In this document: one piece after another, positions 10,055-19,602 of the stretch
Numbering within the stretch: the first letter of the stretch is position 1
How the letters are laid out: the number at the start of each line of letters is the position of its first letter
Assembly (NCBI GenBank): GCA_001792895.1
Contig: MARA01000001.1
Location: 2,108,001-2,172,000, forward strand
Source: Lentinus brumalis
Lineage: Eukaryota; Basidiomycota; Agaricomycetes; Polyporales; Polyporaceae
Direction: 5' to 3'
DNA: 64,000 nt
Notes under the pieces: generated by a model
The model's input: the letters and a program-made list of their open reading frames with translations, nothing else
The model's database searches: none
Told to the model about the DNA's origin: nothing
Program-made: the position numbers and the translations under genes

Positions 10055-10549
10055 CTACATTGGTTCCCAGAGGAAATGCTCGCCGACGAGCCTTCTCCAG
10101 GGCTGCCAGCACGTGTCCGCGCCGCATCGGGGATCTCCCGAGTGAGTTCTAACCACCGCCAGTGTGTTCAGGTCGGATTCTTGCGCCTCGTGTCGGTCCT
10201 TCAGGAGGTGAGTGAGTCCGGCGTGTACCGTTACTTCTGGGGCAAAAGGCAGCCTGAGTCTAACCACACGTACAGGGTTGACCGCGCACTCGTTTGCGAT
10301 CGACAGGACGATTTTGCGTCCTTTCCATCCGGCCACGGCGGTGATACGGCCGACAATATGGGCGTCGTAGGCCTCGTATGTGTCGGAGTCTTCCTCGGGT
10401 GCGTAGTACCAGGCAGGCGTGGTGGCGAGGATTCTAACGCGCGTCCCGATGTTCAGAGGGGCGGCGGGCGGTATGGTCGTGGAGTAAATGTGAGTCTTAT
10501 TTACGCGTGCCGACTTGGTGCCGGGGGGTCCTGCACGTATCCCGTCCAC
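10055..10549 (-). CDS. Hypothetical protein fragment
   Basis: A 164-codon frame on the minus strand counted from a GTG; no ATG supports this start. The middle (residues ~30-110) has a mixed hydrophobic and charged composition typical of a folded domain, for example GTRVRILATTPAWYY and GWKGRKIVLSIANE. An overlapping ORF at 10501-10722 starts with an ATG and could supply the N-terminus through an intron or frameshift. The ORF at 9823-10050 could supply a C-terminus. I do not recognise the family. It may be an orphan gene or a decayed one caught between two retroelements. Confidence 0.3.
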   Translation of the reverse strand: MDGIRAGPPGTKSARVNKTHIYSTTIPPAAPLNIGTRVRILATTPAWYYAPEEDSDTYEAYDAHIVGRITAVAGWKGRKIVLSIANECAVNPVRVVRLRLPFAPEVTVHAGLTHLLKDRHEAQESDLNTLAVVRTHSGDPRCGADTCWQPWRRLVGEHFLWEPM

Positions 10550-11067
10550 TTTGCATAGACGATGACAGGGGTCTCGGGGAGTAGATTACTTCCAGAGACA
10601 GATGCGCAGCCTCGCGATGCGTGCAGATTGCGGTCGGAGGCAGGCTCGGGCTGCGGTGCGATGTTGGAGGCGGACATGATGGGTGGGCAGGGGAAAGGGG
10701 CCCGTGGAGTGGAGGTGCACATGGACCGTGCCGTTTGATGGGGCAGGCTTGCCTGTATATATATACATTGTTGTGCTTAGCACTTGGCTACAAGCGCGGC
10801 GATCGCTTCGCGGAAGATATTTCCGTCTGATCAAAGCAGCGCGGCGCCCGAGGGGAGGTTTGGGAGTGCATCTCATACCTTTCCTGGCATATGATGAGAT
10901 TCTGATAGCGCTCGGCTGACATATCGTATCGACAGATGGGAGACATATATATTAGAGCGATGGGTGCGCGACAACACGCGGGACAGCATACAATCGTCAT
11001 GGAACTGCAGTCCTTGTATCGCGCCCGTTCTGCTCTCTCGTACTCCCAATCCTTGCGTCCGCCACAG

Positions 11068-11697
11068 CTACAGGTCCCCTCCGTTCTGTCGAGCGTTCAG
11101 GGAAGGCTCGATGGCTGTTGGGCTAGAGACGTCGAGCTCTAGCGAGCTTCTGTTAGAGGGGGCGGTGACTGGAGTTGTGGAGGGACGCGGGGGTTGTTCG
11201 ACCTCGTTTGAAGTGAGCGTGAAGGTCAGGGAGGCCAGTGAGCCTCTCTGGGTGGAGGGAGGGATAGAGGAGGAGGGAGGGGTGGGCGGGATGAAGCGGG
11301 GGATCGTCTCATCGCTCGTGCGCATCCATCTTGACCAGAGGCTCTTCATCGTCGCTGATAATTTTGGGCCCAGGCTCCTCATTGCCCATCCTTCTATCGT
11401 CCATGCCCTGTCAGCGAGGAGGAGATGGCAGGAGCCTCGAAGCTCGTCGTCGTCTCTGCCACTACGACGGAGTACGAACTCGGCGTAGTCTCTTTCGGCG
11501 ACTCTCGTCCTGGCGATCGTCACCCAGGCCAGGTGAGTGTATGTCAGGGATTCGCGTGTGTAGAGCCTCAGTCCGACCCCTTTCTTGAGCAGGGTAGCCG
11601 GCTTCTCTATGAGGATATAGGTGTCTGGGTTGTCGCCTTCACCAGCCGCCACCTTCCTGACGATGGCTGGATAGAAACCGATCTGTCGTGGAGGCAT
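11068..11697 (-). CDS. Hypothetical protein, 209 aa
   Basis: An intact minus-strand ORF with an ATG. Residues 1-125 look like a compact domain with alternating hydrophobic segments (RLYTRESLTYTHLAWVTIAR). Residues 130-209 are Pro/Ser/Thr-rich and probably disordered. No family is recognised, and no intron is needed. It lies upstream, in the same orientation, of the other minus-strand fragments at 9.5-10.7 kb and may belong with them. The call rests on ORF length and composition only. Confidence 0.35.
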   Translation of the reverse strand: MPPRQIGFYPAIVRKVAAGEGDNPDTYILIEKPATLLKKGVGLRLYTRESLTYTHLAWVTIARTRVAERDYAEFVLRRSGRDDDELRGSCHLLLADRAWTIEGWAMRSLGPKLSATMKSLWSRWMRTSDETIPRFIPPTPPSSSIPPSTQRGSLASLTFTLTSNEVEQPPRPSTTPVTAPSNRSSLELDVSSPTAIEPSLNARQNGGDL

Positions 11698-12014
11698 ATT
11701 GCGATGTGGGACGTGCAGATGTGGGGAGAGAGACGTGCTTTGGTTTGCGTGTCCGTCTCAGTGGATACAGAAAATAAGAGCTAGTGCAATTCGGGTCCTG
11801 GTATGGTCTTATGGCCTCCTGGGAAATGGGGGACAGACTGAAGCGAGTAGAGGAGACCTTCTCATTCTAAGTACGCTACATTCGCGCCGCCTCTGAGCTT
11901 CCTTGACGTGTAGTGCTGCAGAAACGTAGCAGCAGCGTCGCAGGGTGAGCTCGAGGAATATTCGTGGGGTTTAGAGAGCAGGGGCAGAGTGCACGAGGCG
12001 GACGGGGAATTAAA

Positions 12015-12019
12015 GAAAG
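12015..12019. repeat. Target-site duplication, left copy (GAAAG)
   Basis: GAAAG directly precedes the left LTR and is repeated exactly at 22086-22090 after the right LTR. This is the 5-bp duplication expected from Ty3/Gypsy integrases. Confidence 0.9.
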
Positions 12020-12267
12020 TGTAACGGATGTACATCGGGTCGGAGCGCCGGAGATTAGATTGACGCTGGACTGCTTGCATAATCACGATCTACTACGATA
12101 TGATAAGATAGTGGCTGCTCCTACTGTATAGTACCTATTGTATCCGCGGCTCGAGGAGCGGTGAGAAGGGTATCTTCTCACCGCCCTATCGCTAGTTGTA
12201 CGTTCACCTAATCTATAGGTCTTGGACGAGTCTAGCCTGGGCGTGAGACGACCTACTGTGCTTTACA
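12020..12267 (+). repeat. 5' LTR
   Basis: 248 bp, TGTAACGG...GCTTTACA, matching 21838-22085 base for base by eye. It should hold the element promoter and the transcript start. I see no clear TATA box. An inner inverted repeat occurs at about 12152-12185 (ggtgagaagg ... tcttctcacc). Confidence 0.95.
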
Positions 12268-12308
12268 TCTTTTTTGACTCGCCTCGCCAACATAGACTAG
12301 GCGACATC

Positions 12309-13475
12309 ATGTCTCAACACGGCAATTCGACAAACCCAATCACCGCGAGAAGCACCGACCCTGATGCTTCTTCGTGGGAGACTCTCCCCGAGTCTCAACA
12401 ATACGCAACAGCGCCGATCGAGCAACTCGAGTCGGCAACCGGACTACCGACGCGCATCAGCCCGCCGGGTATCGTCCGACAAAATCACACGCCGCCATCG
12501 CCATCGCCGAACAGAGGCCAGTACGCAGGCGTAATCGGTGAGTTACCACTACTGCAACCCCATCCCTCGCGAGTCGGCTTCCGGATGCAACATGCGGACG
12601 CTGGGCCGCCGCCGCAAGCGACGGCGACCTCGCTATCCGCGCCCCCGCTAGACACTTCACGCAGGCCCGGACCAGAAAATGGCCCCGACCTGACAGGAGC
12701 GTTGACGCAGAGCCAGCTAGCCCTGCGCGAACAAGTCCGACTCCGTACCCAGCAGCTAGAGGAACACGCCAGTGACCTCAAGTTACTACGGGAACGATCC
12801 ATGGGGGTATTACGGGAGTATGGGGACGAAATGAGTGCGGCGATGGCGCGTACTAACCGTGCCCTCGATGACAACAAGCGTACCCTCGAGGACATGGAAA
12901 GAACGATGGCCATCACGCGGCGGGCTTTGGGGCTCCCTCCACTGACCGAGGGAACCCCAACCGACGAGCCGCGCCGCATGAACACTAACATCGACTCGGC
13001 CTCACAGCAGACGGGCGCACCGCCTCGACCGTCGTACGCCGAGACGGTGTCGGACCATACTCAGTCATCGCTGCCCAGGCAGGATGGCGAGTCCCTAGCC
13101 GAGTATGACAGACGGGTGGACGTGGAAGTCCGAAGACAAGGGCGCATAGTACAAGCTGTACAACCTAATGTAGAGCATGTACTTCGCAATACAGCCCCCA
13201 GTGATCGTCCGCATATGGCACGGACGATCGCAGTGGACGTTCAAAATCCACAGAGTGGCATTGGTTATCGTGGACGCGACGACGTGTCCCGCGATGTACC
13301 TCCGCACGAGCCAGTGGCAGACCGATATGCCGATTACCGCAACACGTATACGGGAATATTGGATGCCCAACATGAACGCGCGAGAAGGCAGGCCGCAGAG
13401 GGCCCCCCCCCTCCGCGTACCGTCCATACCGTGATGTCAGCCCTTTGCCCGGAGACCGAGCAGGTAATTCCATAA
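12309..13475 (+). CDS. Gag, N-terminal part (frame broken at a C9 run)
   Basis: The ATG at 12309 begins just after the 5' LTR; the frame is also open upstream into the LTR. The encoded part is Pro/Ser/Thr/Gln-rich, with a likely coiled coil around codons 135-215 (repeated L/E/R heptads near 12700-12930) that could drive Gag assembly. The frame terminates at 13475, but the frame that continues into the rest of Gag is already open from the C9 run at 13403-13411. The last ~22 codons of this ORF are therefore likely out of frame. A one-base loss in the run would explain it, either a real mutation or a sequencing error. Confidence 0.7.
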   Translation: MSQHGNSTNPITARSTDPDASSWETLPESQQYATAPIEQLESATGLPTRISPPGIVRQNHTPPSPSPNRGQYAGVIGELPLLQPHPSRVGFRMQHADAGPPPQATATSLSAPPLDTSRRPGPENGPDLTGALTQSQLALREQVRLRTQQLEEHASDLKLLRERSMGVLREYGDEMSAAMARTNRALDDNKRTLEDMERTMAITRRALGLPPLTEGTPTDEPRRMNTNIDSASQQTGAPPRPSYAETVSDHTQSSLPRQDGESLAEYDRRVDVEVRRQGRIVQAVQPNVEHVLRNTAPSDRPHMARTIAVDVQNPQSGIGYRGRDDVSRDVPPHEPVADRYADYRNTYTGILDAQHERARRQAAEGPPPPRTVHTVMSALCPETEQVIP

Positions 13476-13866
13476 CAGCGGCACTTCGCCCTGGCGGAGT
13501 GCGCTATGGTAACACCGTAGTGTATAACGCGGGTCAGCCCGTGAGCGTGCTTCAGTCCATGGCGAACACACACGCATTACAGTCGGACCAGGCGCGTCCC
13601 CGAACGCACCTGGACGCGCTGCTTGGACAGATTGTACAGAACATCAGACACAAGGTAGGGGAGCGAATCCCCATCCCAGAAGGGATGAAACATCCAAAAA
13701 TTGAAGTACCAGCCAAGTATGGCGGTGCGAACAACCACCAACTATTCTACACGTGGTTAGACGGTGTGCTGGACTGGATGCGAGCCTACAACATATGTGG
13801 ACCCGATGCAGACCGACATCGACTAATATACCTTCGCCAGCATCTCAAGGGGATGCTGACGACTGG
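13403..13866 (+). CDS. Gag, middle part (between two frame breaks)
   Basis: From the C9 run the reading continues in a second frame to about the GGGG at 13849-13852. It encodes a stretch with the look of the Gypsy Gag capsid region (a KYGGANNH segment followed by an FYTWLDGVLDWM-like helix and an IYLRQHLKG segment). After GGGG the sensible reading moves to the third frame (DADDWYAQEI). Both breaks are -1 shifts and both lie in homopolymers. Retrotransposon capsids of this class are otherwise continuous. Confidence 0.65.
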
Positions 13867-15462
13867 TACGCTCAGGAGATAGACCATCCTGACAACCTGG
13901 AGACCCCATCGTTCGAGGCCGCCGTCTGCAAGTTGCACGACAGATTCGTGCACTCGAGTACGGCCGCCAAGGCAACTGAAGAGTTCGCCAAGTGTCACTA
14001 CCAGGTACAGAACGGCGTCGAGCGATTCGCCGCCGACCTGCGCCGGAAAGCCAAGGAGATGATTGAACACCCGGGGAGCTACGAGATGCGCCTCCGGTTG
14101 TTCAACGGGCTCCCGGAGAACATCCGGCGGAATCTGCGGGTCAATCGTGGTATCACCCCAGAGTATAACACCTGGGATGATATTCTTGATCACGCCCGTC
14201 AACTGGAAGAAGCTTACTCGAATATGGACGGCGTCTCGAACCGCAAATCGTCCCATAACTCAGCGCCCCAAGTGAGTCGTGCCGACGACCGGGGAGACCG
14301 ACACCAAAACAAACCGAGCAGAGACCGCTCCCGGTCGCGATCGCGCGATGTCCGTCATCCTCGCGGTCGCGAACCAGCGAGCGCGTCTCGGGCGGTGCCA
14401 GGAGCGGGACTCACTAAATTCCCGCCCCGACCAGCCACTCCTATGACCCGGTCGAAGGATGATACGTGCTTCGCCTGCGGCCAGCCGGGTCACTATAGAG
14501 GTGACGCGGCGTGTCCAAAAAATAGAGACACTCGACCGAAAGCTCGTTTCCACGGCCAGCGGCTCGCGACCGGGTCCGATGATGAGTCGGACCACGGTAC
14601 CGACCGTTGGGGAGGTTCTCAATACACATCCTCACCCGAAGATCCAGGGAATGGATCTGAGGGGGAGGGTGAGAAGGCAGACCCTGACGACGCTGCCTCG
14701 GAAGTTATGAGAGCACACGCAATGCGTATAATTAGTTGTGATACGGACTCGGAGGACGACTTACCCACAGCCCGTATCAATGCCATGCGAGTGGTTGACG
14801 ACAGCGACAGCGACGTGGACAGCGACAGGGGCTACCACGTCGATGACAACGTTGAACTGTATGACGACATGAGCGAGACGGAATCAGAGGATGCTGTCTC
14901 GCCTATGCGAGTACGGATGTGTGCAATGGAACGCATTACTGCACCCCGCGAACACACCGCAAACGTGCGTCGTAAGGCCACGACGCCCGCCACGGTGCAA
15001 CCATACAGGGACCCTCAACTTCACTCAACACTCTGTGCGTTGGTCAACATCAATGGGACGGACGCATACACCCTGTTTGATACAGGGAGCACCACCGACT
15101 CCATTACTCCGGAGTTCGCGCACATATCCCGAGCACCTAAGATCGTGTTGGAGGAGCAGGTGATCCTTCAGCTCGGCTGCTCGGGCAGTCGGTCGAAAAT
15201 CAACTACGGTACACGAGTCCCAGTTAAGGTGGGACCCGTGTCGGAGCTGGTCTACTTCGACATAGTCAACCTAGACCGATATGACTGCGTCATAGGGACA
15301 CCCTTTATGACGCAGTACGGCGTGATCCTAGACATGCACAACAGGCAGATTGTAGTCAACGGAACCGTGATCCCGGCATTCACGGTAGAGGAAGACAAGG
15401 CATTCCGCAAGGACCGGAAGACCGATAAGCGGTCTCCCGAACCGTTCAAGGCATCCCAATGA
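13850..15462 (+). CDS. Gag C-terminal part with zinc knuckle and aspartic protease
   Basis: This frame carries the end of the capsid region, an Arg/Ser-rich linker, a zinc knuckle CFACGQPGH...C with an unusual CX2CX4HX6C spacing (near 14467), a long acidic spacer, and a retropepsin-type domain with the active-site LFDTGS (GAT at 15079) and a distal VIGTPF motif. The protease would process Gag and Pol. The frame ends at TGA 15460-15462, and pol continues in the same frame directly after it. The codon used as a start is not meaningful, because this part is joined to the upstream Gag frames. Confidence 0.8.
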
Positions 15463-15466
15463 CTAG
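15460..15466 (+). promoter_or_regulatory. Candidate stop-codon readthrough site (UGA CUAG)
   Basis: The only in-frame stop between gag-protease and pol is TGA followed by CTAG, preceded by CAA. UGA followed by CUA(G) is the best-characterised leaky stop context in eukaryotic and viral genes. No other stop occurs in frame 1 from here to 19441. Readthrough would give the low-level Gag-Pol fusion that retroelements need, as the UAG of murine leukaemia virus does. Confidence 0.65.
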
Positions 15467-18400
15467 ACGCACCTCGCCGCGGACGGCCCAAGAGACAGCC
15501 CGCGGTGGAGGAGGTCGAAGACATCGAAGTCCGGGCCATGAGGGAAAAACCCGCCCTGTCTCCAGACTACCCTGCACTATTGGAGTTGGCCTCGCAAGCC
15601 AACTCTCGTACTAAGGGTGACGCTAACAGAAAAACTTACAAAAATAGAAAGGTAGTTGTGGAAGAGGTCGAAGACGAAGACGTCAAGACAGCAAGGACGA
15701 GGTCCTCGCTGCCAGACAGTCACCCGTCACTAATGGTACCGTCGGACGAGGAAGAGGACTCCCCGTCCGACGAGCAACCTACGCGGTCCAAGCCACGACG
15801 ACACCATAGCGAGAGAGCACCCCACACCACGACGGGCCACATGCCTGACCCGCCGCTGGCTATCAGAGCTGCCCGCCTCAACTACTCCGACAGGGAATAC
15901 CCCGCATACTCAAAGATCGACAAGGTCAAGAAGAAGGACAAGTCCCGAAACCCGATGCCGAACATCGCGTTCCAGGACAACGTCACACCGCACTCCTCGA
16001 AGGGCGTCCGCCGCGACCGACTCGGTCGCGAGGACCCGTTCGGGCTCAATGAGGTATTAGAGGCGGAAGTGGTCAAACAATTGACCACTCCCGAACCTAA
16101 TGATGCGGACATCCCGAGACTACGGGAAGAATGGATGCGCAGGGTGGAAGACTTAGTGGGTGAAATCCCACTAGTTCTCCCGCCAATGCGTGAAGTCAAT
16201 CACCGGATCCCGTTGATTGACGAATCCAAACGCTATCAGTACCATCACCCCCGGTGCGCCGACGCCCTACGCCCTGCGCTCCGCGAGAAGATGGACAGAT
16301 ACCTCAAGGCGGGATGGTGGGAAATGAGACCAGCGACGCAAGCCGCGCCGCTGCTCTGTATCCCCAAGAAGAATGGGAAGCTCCGTACCGTCATCGACGC
16401 AAGACAGAGGAACGAGAATACGCTCAAGGACGTCACGCCGTTCCCGGACCAGGACAATATCCGGAACGACGTGGCCCGAGCTAAGTACCGTACCAAGATT
16501 GATATGTCGGATGCTTATGAACAGATCCGCATTGAAGTAGACGACATCTGGAAGACGGCGTTCTCTACCATCTATGGGACGGCTGTATCTCATGTCATGC
16601 AACAAGGAGACTGCAACGCTCCCAGTACATTCCAACGTCTGATGACGTGGGTGTTCCGGGAGTATATCGGCCTCTTCGTTCATGTCTACCTCGATGATAT
16701 ATTCGTCTATTCAGACACCGTGGCCGAACACGAGGAGCACCTCGCCCTCGTGTTCGCCCGGCTCCGAGAACAACGCTTATATCTCAGCAAAAGCAAACTC
16801 GATCTATACTCCCAGTCTATGGATTGTCTCGGTCATCTCATCGATGACAAGGGACTCCACGCCGACTCGGACAAGCTGGCTAGAATCAGAGACTGGCGAC
16901 CCATGAGGTCGCTGAACGAGGTCCAGCGGTTCCTCGGCCTCGTTCAATACCTCGCTCACTTCCTGCCGGACGTATCCGCCTTTACATCGCCCCTCGAGTC
17001 GATTTGTAAGAATGGACAACCGTTCCACTGGCGACCATTACATCAGGCATGCCTTGACAGGATCAAGGCATTAGCCTGTAAAGTCCCGATCCTGAAGCCC
17101 ATCGACCCCAAGTCCGATGAACCCATCTGGGTGATCACCGATGCTTCAGTCTATGGCGTAGGTGCGCTATACGGACAAGGGCCCGACTGGCGTACTTGTC
17201 GACCAGCCGGGTTCATGTCCAAGAAGTTCTCCTCTGCTCAGCGTTCGTATCACACATATGAGCACGAGGCTCTAGGTGTGATAGAGGCGCTGATGAAGTG
17301 GGAAGATAGACTAATGGGACGGAAGTTCTACATCGCGACGGATCACGAGGCCCTCACCACCATGAGGACCGCAATCCGTGAAACGAAGAACAGTCGACTA
17401 ATCCGGTGGGCAGAGTACATCGACAGGTTCGACGCCTCGATCGTGCACGTCGACGGAGAAGAGAACAAGGTAGCGGACTGTCTGTCCCGCTATTTCGAGA
17501 ACGACGGCGCAGACGAGGTGCACCCAGTGCACGAATATGTCAACGCCGATGTCCGCCTGAACCCAGAGCTGGACGAGCTCCCCGAAGCTCGACAGTCGGA
17601 GGTCACGCGGACCGTGACAATGCATGCAATGGACCTTCGCGTGCGCAAGCCTAGAAAGGTCGATCCGAATAACGTGGCTGAATGGCCCGTTAAACGGGAG
17701 CGAGCCCCAAAGGACAAGTCGGAAGCGCGACGAGACGAAGCACAAGAGCTTCACGCCGCGGTGGAAGCCACCGCGGCGAGACAGCCATCCCCGCCCCGTC
17801 GCTCCGAAGAAGAAGAAGTTACACTACAAGACGCACTACAATCCGGACCTCCACTGGACGATACCATCCAGTCGGACCCTGGATTGTGGAAGGCAATACG
17901 CGAGGGCTATAACGACGACCCCCTGTATCAGAAGGTCGTCGCTAACCCGCCCGCGTACCCTAACTTCCATGTCCGGGACGGAATACTATACGTCCGAACC
18001 CGCCTTGGGTTCGAATGCGTATGTATTCCCCGATCGAGATACAAGGGGAAAAGACGACTCACCGAGATTGTATTGGACACCGGACATAAAGTGCTGGGCC
18101 ACCTCGGTCCGCGGAAGACTAACGAGTACTTACGCAGATGGGTGTGGTGGCCGAGTATGACGAAGGACGTCCTGAGGTTCTGCGCAACCTGCGAGACTTG
18201 TCAAATGTCGAAGACCAGTCCACAGGCACCGGCGGGATGGTTACATACCATGCCCATCCCGCTGTTCCCCTGGCAATCTACGGGAATGGACTTCCTCGGC
18301 CCATTCCCTGACGCAAAAGGATACAACTACGTCTGGGTAGTGATCTGTCGACTTACCAGCATGGTACATCTTATACCGTGCCGAGTAACGGACAGCGCCG

Positions 18401-19443
18401 CCGACTTAGCATACGTGTACCTCCGTGAAGTCGTGCGTCTTCACGGAGTACCGGAAACAATTGTGTCCGATCGCGACTCCAAGTTCACGTCTCGATTCTG
18501 GCGCGAGGTACAAAGGTTGCTAGGTACTAACCAGTTGATGTCTACGGCATTCCACCCACAAACCGATGGCGCGAGCGAACGCGCCATCCGCAATGTGGGC
18601 CAGATTCTGAGGTCGGTAATACAGCCCGATCAGCTCGATTGGTGCGACAAACTCCCTCTCGTGGAGTTTGCCATCAATTCGAGCGTGAGCGCGTCGACGG
18701 GGTTCGCACCATTTGAATTGAACTACGGGCATATGCCTCGTATGGCCGCCTTCCCGACGACCATCGATGCAATGCCCGGAGTGAAGTCATTTGCCGAGAA
18801 GGCCAGGATCGCGCTCGAGCAAGCCCATGACGCGATCCTCGCCGCCCGAGTGAACACAACGTATCAAGCCAATAAGCGACGCGCCAAGGACGCGCCGCAT
18901 TACGAGGCTGGAGACCTGGTATACTTATCTACCAAGAACTTGTCACTACCGAAGGGACGAGCTCGAAAACTTGCCCCAAAGTACGTCGGCCCGTTCAAGG
19001 TTGTGTCAGCTCACAACGACACCTCTCACTACACGCTCGAACTGCCCGACGAACTGAAACGTCGGAACATCCATCCGACGTTCCATGCGTCACTACTCAA
19101 GCCCCACGAGCCCAACGACGACCTTCTATTCCCGAGCCGAGAAGCCAAGCGCTTCTATGACTTCGGTATGCCAGACGATCTAGAGTGGCAAGTGGAAGAG
19201 ATCGTCGGCCACAAGTGGGACGGCGATCACCTTTACTTCCTCATTCACTGGACGGCCGGAGAACATACTTGGGAGCCCTCACAGGAATGTGAGGATCTCC
19301 AAGCTCTAGACGAATACCTAGCGTTACTAGGTGTCCACTCTCCCGCCGAACTCCCTCGTCGAGGACGGGACACTCCCTCGACGATGGCAGTACATGAAAG
19401 AGCGACAAGAGACGGAAGCAAAAAGCATCGCGGAGGCAAATAG
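15463..19443 (+). CDS. Pol: reverse transcriptase, RNase H, integrase, chromodomain
   Basis: The frame is open from the UGA to TAG 19441-19443; the first ATG is at 15505, giving 1312 aa (residue numbers from there). A basic/acidic linker occupies 1-200. RT spans ~250-430 with LDD of the YLDD box at 395-398. RNase H begins at D546, with a later IATDHEAL motif and an ADCLSRY end. The integrase HHCC finger starts at H861 (CATCETC), and the DD35E core is D929, D989, E1025 with exact D59D and 35-residue spacing. A GPF module follows, then a chromodomain near 1225-1275 (VEEIVGHKW ... HWTAGEHTWEP). Chromodomains steer integration to heterochromatin marks. No break is visible, so Pol looks functional. 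Confidence 0.95.
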   Translation, partial: LDAPRRGRPKRQPAVEEVEDIEVRAMREKPALSPDYPALLELASQANSRTKGDANRKTYKNRKVVVEEVEDEDVKTARTRSSLPDSHPSLMVPSDEEEDSPSDEQPTRSKPRRHHSERAPHTTTGHMPDPPLAIRAARLNYSDREYPAYSKIDKVKKKDKSRNPMPNIAFQDNVTPHSSKGVRRDRLGREDPFGLNEVLEAEVVKQLTTPEPNDADIPRLREEWMRRVEDLVGEIPLVLPPMREVNHRIPLIDESKRYQYHHPRCADALRPALREKMDRYLKAGWWEMRPATQAAPLLCIPKKNGKLRTVIDARQRNENTLKDVTPFPDQDNIRNDVARAKYRTKIDMSDAYEQIRIEVDDIWKTAFSTIYGTAVSHVMQQGDCNAPSTFQRLMTWVFREYIGLFVHVYLDDIFVYSDTVAEHEEHLALVFARLREQRLYLSKSKLDLYSQSMDCLGHLIDDKGLHADSDKLARIRDWRPMRSLNEVQRFLGLVQYLAHFLPDVSAFTSPLESICKNGQPFHWRPLHQACLDRIKALACKVPILKPIDPKSDEPIWVITDASVYGVGALYGQGPDWRTCRPAGFMSKKFSSAQRSYHTYEHEALGVIEALMKWEDRLMGRKFYIATDHEALTTMRTAIRETKNSRLIRWAEYIDRFDASIVHVDGEENKVADCLSRYFENDGADEVHPVHEYVNADVRLNPELDELPEARQSEVTRTVTMHAMDLRVRKPRKVDPNNVAEWPVKRERAPKDKSEARRDEAQELHAAVEATAARQPSPPRRSEEEEVTLQDALQSGPPLDDTIQSDPGLWKAIREGYNDDPLYQKVVANPPAYPNFHVRDGILYVRTRLGFECVCIPRSRYKGKRRLTEIVLDTGHKVLGHLGPRKTNEYLRRWVWWPSMTKDVLRFCATCETCQMSKTSPQAPAGWLHTMPIPLFPWQSTGMDFLGPFPDAKGYNYVWVVICRLTSMVHLIPCRVTDSAADLAYVYLREVVRLHGVPETIVSDRDSKFTSRFWREVQRLLGTNQLMSTAFHPQTDGASERAIRNVGQILRSVIQPDQLDWCDKLPLVEFAINSSVSASTGFAPFELNYGHMPRMAAFPTTIDAMPGVKSFAEKARIALEQAHDAILAARVNTTYQANKRRAKDAPHYEAGDLVYLSTKNLSLPKGRARKLAPKYVGPFKVVSAHNDTSHYTLELPDELKRRNIHPTFHASLLKPHEPNDDLLFPSREAKRFYDFGMPDDLEWQVEEIVGHKWDGDHLYFLIHWTAGEHTWEPSQECEDLQALDEYLALLGVHSPAELPRRGRDTPSTMAVHERATRDGSKKHRGGK

Positions 19444-19602
19444 TCAGGCGCTCACAAGGCCTGACTAAGCCCCGTAGAACCCGGACTCTCACGGTGCACG
19501 CGGAGATTTTCCCATGACCGTGGGAATCGACGCGCGGCCTCTGGGAAGTTTTCGGTCGCGCCTCTTCTCGCTTCTCTCTACCGCCAACAACCTCCGCGAA
19601 TC

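Larger units (their letters stand above)
9313..12019. other. Inter-element region with weak minus-strand ORFs
   Basis: About 2.7 kb of host or old-element DNA between the LINE and the LTR retrotransposon. The best ORFs (listed separately) are on the minus strand and have protein-like composition but no family that I recognise. Short minus-strand ORFs at 9472-9810 and 9823-10050 may be exons of the same decayed or intron-split gene. Confidence 0.4.
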
